Source: Streptomyces sp. Je 1-79 (GTDB taxonomy: Bacteria > Actinomycetota > Actinomycetes > Streptomycetales > Streptomycetaceae). Taken from it: a stretch of DNA of 64,000 nucleotides. The stretch covers positions 372,001 to 436,000 of the forward strand of contig NZ_JAMGSL010000002.1 of NCBI RefSeq assembly GCF_025195125.1, written 5' to 3'. Under the pieces are notes generated by a model, which worked only from the letters and a program-made list of their open reading frames with translations, searched no databases and was not told the DNA's origin. Shown here piece after piece: positions 1 through 8,438 of this stretch. The position numbers were made by a program, and so were the translations under genes. How positions within the stretch are numbered: position 1 is the stretch's first letter; each line of letters opens with the position of its first letter.

Positions 1-286
1 CCTGCGACCCGACGAGGGCATGGCAGATCACCGACTCGCGCCCGCCCTGGTCCCGCCACGGGGTGCGGCGGATCAGTACGACGCCCGCGCGCTGCTCCAC
101 CCGGAGCAGCGCGGGCCGCGTCTCCTCACCGTTCGCCCGCAGCAGCGTGCCGTAGATCTGGAAGAGCGCCTCCACCTCGTCGCGCGGCCCCGACCAGGCC
201 ACCGGGCCGAAGCCGGTGCTGCCGACGGCGTTCTCGCTGTCCCAGCGGAAGACGATCTGGTCCGCCTCGTACCTCGACCGCGCCAT
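1..286 (-). CDS. GTPase-associated protein 1 (GAP1)-like, N-terminal part only
   Basis: The first 95 codons are present and the rest lies beyond the left window edge. The N-terminus reads as a small alpha/beta domain with the stretches RWDSENAVGSTGFGPVAWS and CHALVGS. From memory these resemble the type 2 N-terminal domain of GTPase-associated protein 1, found beside double-GTPase genes in actinobacteria. The start ATG (284-286) overlaps the stop of the upstream GTPase gene as TGATG, so translation is probably coupled and the product probably works with that GTPase. The reaction is unknown. The family name is from recall and needs a profile search; that this is a coding gene is much more certain. 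Confidence 0.6.
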   Translation of the reverse strand, partial: MARSRYEADQIVFRWDSENAVGSTGFGPVAWSGPRDEVEALFQIYGTLLRANGEETRPALLRVEQRAGVVLIRRTPWRDQGGRESVICHALVGSQ

Positions 287-2457
287 CAGACTCCTCCCTC
301 GATCGGTTCCGCCTCGGGAAGCAGCCCGCACATGGCGAAGATGGACAGCAGCGGTGCGAGGACCCGTCGCGACCGGGCCCCGTGCGGGAAGCGGTCTCCC
401 CTGGCCTGCCCGCCCGTCGCCGCCACGAAGTGCAACGTGCAGCGGGCGCAGTCGTCGAAGGGCTTGAGCCAGGCGCGGCTCGCGTGGTGGGTCAGGAAGG
501 CGTAGGCGTCGCGGCTCTCGGCGCGCAGCGCCTCCCGGTCCAGCCGCGGGGGCAGCCCGCGGCCCAGCCAGCGGTCGACCGCCGGTTCGAAGCGGACCAG
601 GTCGGACTTGTTGACGGCGATCACCGCCGGCGCACCGACAAGTCCGTTGCTCTGACGCTCGATCCGATTGAGGACCGTGGTGAAAGCCTCGTCCCCCAGG
701 TCCCGGCGCGGCAGCCCGTCCTGTTCGCGGACCGGGTCGAGCGACGCCATCCGCAGCGCCCGCAGCGGGTCCAGGACGAAGACGAAGGCGTCGACACCGG
801 TCAGGAAGCGGGTCACCTCCCCGTCCTGCGCCAGGTCCTCACCCGCCAGGTCGAAGAAGACGACGGGCCGGGGCGTCGCACCCCGGGCCGAGACCAGCAG
901 ACCGTCGGCGAACCGGGCGAAGGTCTGCTGGACGGTGCGGCCCAACTGCCGTCCCTGCTGCAGACTCTGGACGCGTTCACGCAGGTACGTGCGGTGGGCG
1001 TCCGGGTTGAGCGGCAGGCACTTCAGACCGTACGGCTCCAGGCCGCCGAGCTCGACCTCGCCGAGTATGGCCGCGAGCAGATGGGTCTTGCCGACTGACG
1101 AGCTGCCGACAAAGGCGATCGACAGCGGATCGCCGTTGGTGAGATAGGGGACGGGCAGTTCGTGGGCCTCCTCCCCCGGCCCCGCGTGCGGGCACAGGTG
1201 GTAGGCCTTGCGCAGGATCTCCCGTCTGATCGCCGGCCGGTGTTCGCCGGCGAGGTCGAGCGGGATGCGGTTGCCCTTGGCGTCGATGGTGACGAGCAGA
1301 GTCTCGTCGTACTCGACGGGGCGCAGGCAGTGCGGACACATCCGCGCGCGGGACGGCGGCGGTACGAGGACGGGGGCCGGCGCCGGTGCGGGGGGCGCCG
1401 GGGTCCGGTCGGGCGCGTCGCCGCCGAAGCCGGCGCGGAGCCGGGCGCGCAGGGAGGGCCTCGGGGGCACCAGGTCGTAGGGGTTGCGCGGACCGTCCTG
1501 TACGGGAACCCACGCCGCTCCCGGTGCCTGACCCGGGGCCGCCGCCGAGGCCTGGCGCTTGCGCGCGAGATGGGCGTCGAACTCGGCGCGGCCCCGGCTG
1601 AGCGGGTCGGCGGTGCCGACGGCCGTGGCGAGCGGGTCGGGGACGTGCAGGAGCCGCAGCAGCTCGGCGGGGGCCGGCCGGGCGGCCGCGTCCGCGGCGA
1701 AGAGACCGCTGTGTTCGAGCGCGGCGAGGCGGCGGTAGTCGCCGAGGTCCTCGGGCGGGCCCTCGCCCCGGTCGGAGTGGCCGGAGAGGAGGTAGTAGCC
1801 GATCCTGCCCACCGACCACAGATCGTCGCGGGGGTCGGCGGTCCCGCGCCCCGCGCGCTGCTCGGGCGAGGCCCACGGAGCGGCGCCGAAGGCCTCGCGG
1901 GTCTCCCCGACGCGCAGCGCGGCGTACGGCTCGCACAGCCGCACATGGGTGCCGTCCCAGCGCACGGTGTCGGGGGCGATCGTCCGGTGCACCAGCTCCA
2001 GGTCGCTCAGGAGGCGGACGGCGAGGGCGAGTTGGGCGATGACGCGCTGCTGTTCGTCGCCGCTGAGGCGGCCCGCGCACTCGGTGAGCGGGGCGCCGGC
2101 GGGCGTCCGGTAGAGCACGAAGGGCTCCGCGCACGTCAGGTCGAAGCCGATCACCCGGGTGAAGACCTCGCCGAACTTCTCGGAGCCGTAACGCCGTTCG
2201 AGCGCGACGGCGGTGGACACCTCCCGTTCGAGCATGTCGTACGCGTGCGGGTCCGCCTGCGCGGAGAGGGGCAGCCGGAACTGGAGGACCGGCCAGCCGG
2301 CGCTGAGGGTGACCTCGCGGGCGAGGACACCGGGGCGGCCGGGCGGCCTGCGGTCCTCGCCGTAGCGGACGGCGAAGCGGATCGACTCCTCCAGATGGGT
2401 GGAGAACTCCAATTCCTCGTAGGGGCCGGGTGGTTGGGCGGCTTCCGGCTCGGTCAT
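286..2457 (-). CDS. Pseudokinase-zinc ribbon-GTPase fusion protein
   Basis: A 723-residue three-part protein. Residues about 20-290 resemble a Ser/Thr kinase fold (VHRTIAP in place of the HRD loop, an ASPEQ activation-segment end, DDLWSVGRIGYYLLSG), but the HRD aspartate is Thr, the DFG region reads CEP and no glycine-rich loop is seen, so it should be catalytically dead. A Pro/Ala linker and a CPHC knuckle near residue 373 follow. The C-terminal third is a GTPase with P-loop GSSSVGKT (Lys457), DLAGED as the G3 region and NKSD at 616-619. The start ATG overlaps the upstream stop as ATGA. The architecture fits GTPases of the double-GTPase type seen in multicomponent actinobacterial NTPase systems. 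The kinase-like part may be a regulatory or docking module; that is inference. Confidence 0.85.
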   Translation of the reverse strand: MTEPEAAQPPGPYEELEFSTHLEESIRFAVRYGEDRRPPGRPGVLAREVTLSAGWPVLQFRLPLSAQADPHAYDMLEREVSTAVALERRYGSEKFGEVFTRVIGFDLTCAEPFVLYRTPAGAPLTECAGRLSGDEQQRVIAQLALAVRLLSDLELVHRTIAPDTVRWDGTHVRLCEPYAALRVGETREAFGAAPWASPEQRAGRGTADPRDDLWSVGRIGYYLLSGHSDRGEGPPEDLGDYRRLAALEHSGLFAADAAARPAPAELLRLLHVPDPLATAVGTADPLSRGRAEFDAHLARKRQASAAAPGQAPGAAWVPVQDGPRNPYDLVPPRPSLRARLRAGFGGDAPDRTPAPPAPAPAPVLVPPPSRARMCPHCLRPVEYDETLLVTIDAKGNRIPLDLAGEHRPAIRREILRKAYHLCPHAGPGEEAHELPVPYLTNGDPLSIAFVGSSSVGKTHLLAAILGEVELGGLEPYGLKCLPLNPDAHRTYLRERVQSLQQGRQLGRTVQQTFARFADGLLVSARGATPRPVVFFDLAGEDLAQDGEVTRFLTGVDAFVFVLDPLRALRMASLDPVREQDGLPRRDLGDEAFTTVLNRIERQSNGLVGAPAVIAVNKSDLVRFEPAVDRWLGRGLPPRLDREALRAESRDAYAFLTHHASRAWLKPFDDCARCTLHFVAATGGQARGDRFPHGARSRRVLAPLLSIFAMCGLLPEAEPIEGGV

Positions 2458-4991
2458 GGCGCTCCCGCCTCCTCTGCCCTGACGATGCGCACCACGTCGG
2501 GGCGCAGCGGTACGAGCCGCAGCACGCCGGCGTGGCGTCCCGCGCCCGTCCACTCCACGTCCTCGGCCGTGCCCCGCCAGATGTCGTCGCCCGTGGCGCC
2601 GCGGCGCATCGTCTCGGGCACGAAGCGGACCTGGCGGACGGACGAGGGATCGTGGGAGAGCAGCCGCAGATGCTCGGGGCCGCACATCGGCACCGTGAGG
2701 TCGGGGTCGTCGTCGGCGATCAGCCGGGCGACGGCGTCCGGCGCGACGCCGGTGAGCCGGGCCGCGTCGGGACGGTCGCGCCGTTCGCCACCGCCGGGCG
2801 GCGGGGAGGCCGCGACGTCCCGCTCCAGGCGGACGCGGGTCTCGTCGAGCAGCTCCGTCAGCGGCTCGTCCAGCGGGAGCCGGCCGGCGTTCGCGGGATC
2901 GCGTTCGATCCCCGCCCAGCAGCCGTCGAGGATCCGGACGGTGCCCTCGACGAGGTCGGCGACGAGGGTGTCCACGAGGGCGGGCCCGCCGTCGCCGTGC
3001 CGGCGTTCCAGCCAGGCGGGCACGGAGTCCCCGCTCTTCCGGGGCGGGGGGACCGTGCCGAAGGAGGCGGGCCTCGGAGCCCGGGCCGCGGGATCGCCGG
3101 ACCGGCCCGACGCGTCCCACGCGTCGGATACGCCGGACACACCTGGTACGTCGGATGCATCCGGTACGTCGGACCAGAGGTCGTCGCCCGCGCTGTCCTC
3201 CCAGTCCCCCCAGCTCCAGGACGCGTCCCCGCTGGAGGCGGCCTCCGAGCGCCCGGGGCCGGCCGCGCCGGACGCGCTGCCCGTCGGCGGGCCGGAGTCG
3301 TACGCGTACGGGCGGCCGGAGCCGTACCCGTACCCGTCCCCGTCGTCGACGCGTCCGTACGTGTACGCGTCGGCCGTCGCGGCCAGGCCGCGCAGCAGCC
3401 GGGCGACTGCCCCGGCGCCGTCGGAGCAGTGGTGGCGCACGTCGGCGAAGAGCCAGTCGTGCACGGCGGTCGTGATCACGAGGTGGTGGATCTCCTTCAG
3501 TACGGGCCCGGCGCGTTCGGGGTCCACCCGGGCCCACCAGTCGTCCACGGCCCGCGTCCAGTCCCGGAGGGCGAGCGCCGTGACGGCGGCCACGGCGACC
3601 GTCACGGCCACGGCGCCCGCCCAGAGCGGGAGGCCGAGCGCCTGGCCCACGGCCGCGCCGGCCGCGCCGCCGACGAGTCCGCCGAGGAGCCGGGGCGCCA
3701 CCCCGGTGCTCGCGCCGCCGTCGAGCCGGCCGTCGGGTGAGCGGTTGGGCCTGCGCCGCAGCATGAGCCGGGCGAGGAGCGCGGCCAGCACCGCGACGGC
3801 GGGGCCGAGGGCCCAGCCGGCGACCGGCCAGAGCCCGGCGAGGAAGGCGAGGACGGCGGTCACCGCGGCGGCCGCGGCGCCCGAGCCGCCGGCCGCGAAG
3901 TACTGCTGGGCGGCCAGCCGGTTCACCTCGTCGTCGGAGCAGATCTCGTCGAGCCGGGCGAGCCTCGCGGCGCTGCCCGACGGAGCGGTACGCGCCGAGA
4001 GCGCGGCGAGCCGGGCGGCGACGGAGCGGAGCGGCAGCCCCCGGCCGATGAGCTCGTGGGTGTGGTCGCGCAGGGCCGGGACGATCCCCGCCCGCGAGAT
4101 CTCCCGTGGCATCTCGGGCAGTTCGACGCCCCGGTCGCGCAGCTGTCCGCGGTGCTCGGCGGTGAGCCGGGTACCGCCCGCGGCGGTGAACGCGTCGGCG
4201 ACGGCGGTTCGGAACCGTCGCAGGGAGTCGGCCAGCCGCTCGATGTCGCCCGGCAGGTCGGGCGCCCGGCCGGACGTGCTGAGCAGTCCGGCCGGGCCGC
4301 GCACCCACGCGTACCCCTCGGCGGCGTCCTCCAGCGCCTCCTCGCAGGTGAGCAGGAGGCCCCCGGCCCTGCCGTGGGCGGGGAGCCACTGGTGGTCGGC
4401 CAGGGACCGGGGGACGGACTCGTCGAGGAGCACGGCGAGTTCGGCGGGGACGGCCTCCGTGGCCGGCGCCTGGGCGGGGACGTCGGGACCGGCCAGGCCC
4501 TCCACCGCCTGCCGCCAGGAACGCGCGCGTGCCTCGTCGGTCAGGTCGTGCTCCAGAACGCGTGCGGAGGGGACGGCCACGCCGTGGACCACCTCCGCGA
4601 GCGCGCGGAGGACGGCCTTGAACACCTCGGGGCCGGACAGGACGTCGACGAGCGGGCGCAGCGCGGCGTCGTCCGGGTCGTCGAGCAGCCAGAGCACCCC
4701 GGCGTTGGGCGGGCGCAGGGTCAGGGAGCGGCGCAGGCTCCGCTGCCCCGGGGCGCCGACGGCCAGGCAGACGATCCGTGCCGGGCCGTGGGACGACAGG
4801 CGTTCGTGGAGGAGTTGGTGGGCGACGAGCCGGTCGGCGTCGTCGAGGACGACGAAGCGGCGGTCGCCCCTGGGCTGCGGGACGTCCAGCGCGGCACGCA
4901 CCACGGCGTCGGGGTCGTGCAGCGGGGCCCTGAGGTCGAGGCACACGGCGTGGCCGGGTACCGGATGCTCCGGGGTCGCGCGGGGGCTCAC
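2454..4991 (-). CDS. Multi-pass membrane protein of the conflict operon, function unknown
   Basis: An 845-residue protein starting with GTG that overlaps the stop of the tubulin-like gene as GTGA. The N-terminal half is soluble and contains FVVLDDADRL, which looks like a Walker B strand, but I find no P-loop. Residues about 370-480 hold two hydrophobic blocks, each long enough for two helices, so roughly four membrane spans. After them comes a Gly/Asp/Ser-rich linker with repeated SDV and SGV segments, then a soluble C-terminal domain. I do not recognise a named family. Its fixed place between the tubulin-like and GTPase genes suggests a membrane anchor or pore-like partner of those proteins. 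Confidence 0.8.
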   Translation of the reverse strand: MSPRATPEHPVPGHAVCLDLRAPLHDPDAVVRAALDVPQPRGDRRFVVLDDADRLVAHQLLHERLSSHGPARIVCLAVGAPGQRSLRRSLTLRPPNAGVLWLLDDPDDAALRPLVDVLSGPEVFKAVLRALAEVVHGVAVPSARVLEHDLTDEARARSWRQAVEGLAGPDVPAQAPATEAVPAELAVLLDESVPRSLADHQWLPAHGRAGGLLLTCEEALEDAAEGYAWVRGPAGLLSTSGRAPDLPGDIERLADSLRRFRTAVADAFTAAGGTRLTAEHRGQLRDRGVELPEMPREISRAGIVPALRDHTHELIGRGLPLRSVAARLAALSARTAPSGSAARLARLDEICSDDEVNRLAAQQYFAAGGSGAAAAAVTAVLAFLAGLWPVAGWALGPAVAVLAALLARLMLRRRPNRSPDGRLDGGASTGVAPRLLGGLVGGAAGAAVGQALGLPLWAGAVAVTVAVAAVTALALRDWTRAVDDWWARVDPERAGPVLKEIHHLVITTAVHDWLFADVRHHCSDGAGAVARLLRGLAATADAYTYGRVDDGDGYGYGSGRPYAYDSGPPTGSASGAAGPGRSEAASSGDASWSWGDWEDSAGDDLWSDVPDASDVPGVSGVSDAWDASGRSGDPAARAPRPASFGTVPPPRKSGDSVPAWLERRHGDGGPALVDTLVADLVEGTVRILDGCWAGIERDPANAGRLPLDEPLTELLDETRVRLERDVAASPPPGGGERRDRPDAARLTGVAPDAVARLIADDDPDLTVPMCGPEHLRLLSHDPSSVRQVRFVPETMRRGATGDDIWRGTAEDVEWTGAGRHAGVLRLVPLRPDVVRIVRAEEAGAP

Positions 4992-7900
4992 TCCTCCTCA
5001 CCGTCCAGGTCCCAGGGGTAACGGACGTCCTCGGGCGCGGGCTTGTACGCGGGGTCGGGCGCGGGTCGGTAGGACGGCTCGGGCTCCGGACGGCGCTGCG
5101 ACGCGATCTCGGGCCGGTACTGCGGATCCGGCTCCGGGCGGTACGCCGGCTCCGGCTCGGGCCGGTACTGCGGTTCCGGTTCCTGCCGGTACCGCGGTTC
5201 GGACTCCGGCTCGTACGGCACCCGGCGTACCGGCTCCGCGGGCGGTACCGGGGTCTGCTCGTGCGCCTGTGCCTGGGCCTGGATCCAGCGGTCGAAGAGG
5301 GCCTGGAGGCTGGGCCGCACGGGGTGACCGGCCCCGGAGAAGCGCCGCTTCATGGCCGCGGGGAAGGTCACCGTCCAGAAGTGCCGCAGCGGCGCGAGCC
5401 ACGCCGCGTCCCTCTCGTCGTACTCGGCGCTCAGCTGGTCGATCAGGGCCAGCTGACGCGGCACGACCTTCTCGATGAGGTGGACGAAGAGCGGCGACGG
5501 GTCGGCGGGGACGTGCGTGAGCCCCTTGGGCAGGGAGCGCATCAGCCGCTCGCAGAACACCTCCATGATCTCGCCCTCGTCGAGCAGCGCCGACTGCTCG
5601 TACCCGCGCAGCAGTCCGGCCCAGCTGGAGAGCGCTCCGTCGAAGCCCTCCAGGCGGAGCGACATGGACGCGGACTCGCCCTCCTGGAGCCGGATCCGGA
5701 CGAGCTCCGGGGAGTCCGCGGGACCCTTGATCCGGATGTTCCCGTTCCACATCGCGTTGAGGATCCGGTGCAGGATCCGCTGCCGGTCCTCCTCCGTGGA
5801 GACCAGCCAGTCGTCCTGGTAACCCAGCCGCTGACGCCAGTGCAGGAAGTCGTCCTCGCCCGCCGAGTCCCGTGCCTCCGACCAGAGTTTGAGGACGCTG
5901 CGCACCTCGGAGATGTCCGTGAGGTTCATGCCGCTGCGGAAGAGGACGACGGTGATGGAGTCGGTGTCCACGGCCCGGTACTCCTGCGTCGCCCCGGCGG
6001 GAAGGTTCAGCTCCTCGGCGAGGTAGTCGGCTGCGCGGCTGTCGGACTCGCTCGCCGGGTGGACGATGAGGATCTTCAGGGGCCCGCCGCCGTCCGGACT
6101 GAAGCCCACCGGGAGCAGTCCGGCGATCCCCGCGCGGAACTGTTCGAGCCAGCGGACGTCGATCTTCGACTCGGCGGCCTCGTCCCCGGACGCGGCGCGC
6201 AGCAGCAGCTCCATGGAGGGCAGCAGCGGCCGGGTGTAGCGGTCCTCGTTGGCCTCGCCGAAGAGCCGCTTGACGCGCTGTTCGACGACCTGCTTGATCT
6301 CCTTGACGGCGGCGCCGGGCGAGCGGCGGACGGCGTCCAGGGCGGAGCGCCAGTCCTCGGGCCTGACGAGCCGGCCGAGGAGCGTGGCGGCGTCGACGTT
6401 CTCGGGCAGCCGCTCGCTCTGGGCGAGCCGGTCGAGGACGTCGTCGTAGAAGGCCCGCAGGCTGTTCTGCGGGGGCAGGAGGTAGGTGATGCCCGTGCGG
6501 TCGTCGCGGTAGAGCTCGCGCCTGCGGTCGGCGAAGAGACGGCCCTCGTCCTGCTCGTGGGCGCGCAGCGCGCCGGTCAGCTCACCGAGGTCGTGGGCGA
6601 CCCGGTGCAGCGGATCCCGCCACTGCGTCTCGCCCTCCTGCCAGCCGCTGTGCCACAGCTTCCTGGCCCGCCACTGGTACCAGTCGTCCTGCTCGCCGAG
6701 CGCGTCCTCGACGTCGGGGTCGCTCCACCGGGCCGCCACGAGCCCGCCGGCGCCGCGCTTGATGTGCGGGATCGCCGGGGCGCTGTTCTGGACGTGCGCG
6801 GGCCGTTCGGGTTCGTCGCGCCGGTTGTCGAGCATGCCGGTGAACCCCTCGCGGGCGATCCGCTCGGGGTGGCCCGGCAGCCCGTTCAGGACGGCCTCCA
6901 GCTGGAAGGGGCCGATCCTGTCGAGCAGTTCGCGCACTCCGGTCCCCGGCTTGAACTCCTCCACGAGACGCGGGACTTCGCGCTCCAGGCTGTTCGAGAG
7001 CCGGTCCAGCGAGTCCTCCATGTCGCCGAGCCGGTCGAAGAGCGCCTTGGTGATCGCCCGGCCTCCCTTGGGGAGGTCCTCGGGCGCGGGTACGTCCGGG
7101 GCCTCCCGGGTCCACAGTCGTCCGACCCCGGACCGGTTGAAGAGCTCCCGTACGAGTTCGGGCGCCTCGGAGGCGGGTCGGCGGGCCCGCTCGGTCATGC
7201 CCCGGACGGCCTGGGCGAGCAGGCGCGCGGCGACGATCTCGGCGAGGTCGTCGACGGGCACGGTGAGCGACGCCGCGAGGCTGGTGGACATGCCGCGGTA
7301 GCCGATACCGGTACGGGCGGGGGTGGACCGTTCCACGCTCTTGTTGACGAAGCTGGCGGCGAAGGACTGGTAGTCGTCCTCGCCCCGGTTGGCCCCGCCG
7401 GTGTCCTCGCCGAGTTCGGTGCCGATGAGGGACATCACCATGGCGGTGATGGAACGACGCAGGTCCTCCGGGCGGATGACAGCGGGCTTGGAGAAGAGGA
7501 ACGCCGTCTGGACGGTCGAGGCCCGCAGCTCGACGGCGCCCTCGCCGGGGTAGTGGACGCTGATCCGGCCCCGCCGCTCGACGTCGCCGAGCTCGTCGAG
7601 GGCGTCCGGCACGTTCTGGTCGTCGACCAGCCGCGAGAGGTCCACCAGGGAGCGGGCCGCGTTCAGTTCGGCCTCGCGGCCGCCGCCCGCCTCGGGCGGG
7701 AACGCCGAGGGCATGACGACCAGCGGGTAGATCTTCACGCCGCGCACCTTGGCGTTGCGGAACTCGTGCCCGATGAGGTGCAGGAAGTCGTAGAAGATTC
7801 CGGCTCCGGTGCCCCCCGCCACCGAGAAGGCGACGAAGACGTCACAGCCCCGGATCCGGCCGCCGCCGACCCGCTGGAGGTCGCCCGCCGCGGTGCCGAT

Positions 7901-8401
7901 GGCGCTGATGGCCTCGCGCAGTTGACGCAGGACCGGTTCGAGGCCGTGGCGCATCGTCGCGAACAGCGCGGCGCGGCCCACGGTCGGCAGCTGGCCCGCG
8001 CCGTCGTGCAGCGGGGCGACCCGCGGCTGGCGCGCCTGGGGCGGCAGCCAGGAACGGGTCTCCTCGTGCAGGGCGATCCGCAGCATGCGCGTCACGTCGG
8101 GCGAGGAGTCGAACTCCGCGGGCAGCAGATCGCGGACCATCCTGGACGTACGGGCGAAGGCCTGGCCCTCGGCCCCCTTGGCGCGGAACTGCGGCTGCCG
8201 CAGCAGGTCGCCCTCGCTGAAGTCGGCGTAGACGAACTGGAGGCACTCGGGCAGCTGGAAGGGCAGCCGCTTGCCCCCGTCGACGAGGTCGGTGCCGTCC
8301 GGGCCGCACAGCTCTCTGCGCAGACTGCGTTCCAGTTCGCTGCCGATGCGCCCGCCGGTGCCGCCGAGGCCGACGAACAGCATGGGCTGGTAGATCTTCA
8401 T
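4988..8401 (-). CDS. Tubulin-like GTPase protein
   Basis: A 1137-residue protein. The start ATG is preceded by AAAGGGAG at good distance, which favours it over a much longer upstream reading of the same frame. The N-terminus has a glycine-rich nucleotide loop (GLGGTGGRIGSELE, near residues 10-23). Near residue 197 it has GGTGAG, the tubulin/FtsZ signature for the phosphate loop. The large remainder is helical. The last about 75 residues are a Tyr-Arg-Pro-Glu-Pro repeat tail ending in an acidic stretch. This matches the tubulin-like protein family found in Streptomyces operons with von Willebrand A and GTPase proteins. It may form filaments or a scaffold; polymerisation is not shown by sequence. 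Confidence 0.85.
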   Translation of the reverse strand: MKIYQPMLFVGLGGTGGRIGSELERSLRRELCGPDGTDLVDGGKRLPFQLPECLQFVYADFSEGDLLRQPQFRAKGAEGQAFARTSRMVRDLLPAEFDSSPDVTRMLRIALHEETRSWLPPQARQPRVAPLHDGAGQLPTVGRAALFATMRHGLEPVLRQLREAISAIGTAAGDLQRVGGGRIRGCDVFVAFSVAGGTGAGIFYDFLHLIGHEFRNAKVRGVKIYPLVVMPSAFPPEAGGGREAELNAARSLVDLSRLVDDQNVPDALDELGDVERRGRISVHYPGEGAVELRASTVQTAFLFSKPAVIRPEDLRRSITAMVMSLIGTELGEDTGGANRGEDDYQSFAASFVNKSVERSTPARTGIGYRGMSTSLAASLTVPVDDLAEIVAARLLAQAVRGMTERARRPASEAPELVRELFNRSGVGRLWTREAPDVPAPEDLPKGGRAITKALFDRLGDMEDSLDRLSNSLEREVPRLVEEFKPGTGVRELLDRIGPFQLEAVLNGLPGHPERIAREGFTGMLDNRRDEPERPAHVQNSAPAIPHIKRGAGGLVAARWSDPDVEDALGEQDDWYQWRARKLWHSGWQEGETQWRDPLHRVAHDLGELTGALRAHEQDEGRLFADRRRELYRDDRTGITYLLPPQNSLRAFYDDVLDRLAQSERLPENVDAATLLGRLVRPEDWRSALDAVRRSPGAAVKEIKQVVEQRVKRLFGEANEDRYTRPLLPSMELLLRAASGDEAAESKIDVRWLEQFRAGIAGLLPVGFSPDGGGPLKILIVHPASESDSRAADYLAEELNLPAGATQEYRAVDTDSITVVLFRSGMNLTDISEVRSVLKLWSEARDSAGEDDFLHWRQRLGYQDDWLVSTEEDRQRILHRILNAMWNGNIRIKGPADSPELVRIRLQEGESASMSLRLEGFDGALSSWAGLLRGYEQSALLDEGEIMEVFCERLMRSLPKGLTHVPADPSPLFVHLIEKVVPRQLALIDQLSAEYDERDAAWLAPLRHFWTVTFPAAMKRRFSGAGHPVRPSLQALFDRWIQAQAQAHEQTPVPPAEPVRRVPYEPESEPRYRQEPEPQYRPEPEPAYRPEPDPQYRPEIASQRRPEPEPSYRPAPDPAYKPAPEDVRYPWDLDGEEE

Positions 8402-8438
8402 GTCGTCTCCCTTTGAGACCCGTTGGTACGTGGGCCGA

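Noticed and set aside
286-5001. Single 1571-residue frame on the minus strand
   Set aside because: Its first part is an out-of-frame reading of the membrane-protein gene; the real gene starts at 2457 with an ATGA overlap.
1162-5478. Very long open frame on the plus strand
   Set aside because: Antisense shadow of the GTPase and membrane-protein genes caused by the high GC content; no ribosome binding site and an arginine/serine/proline-rich nonsense composition.
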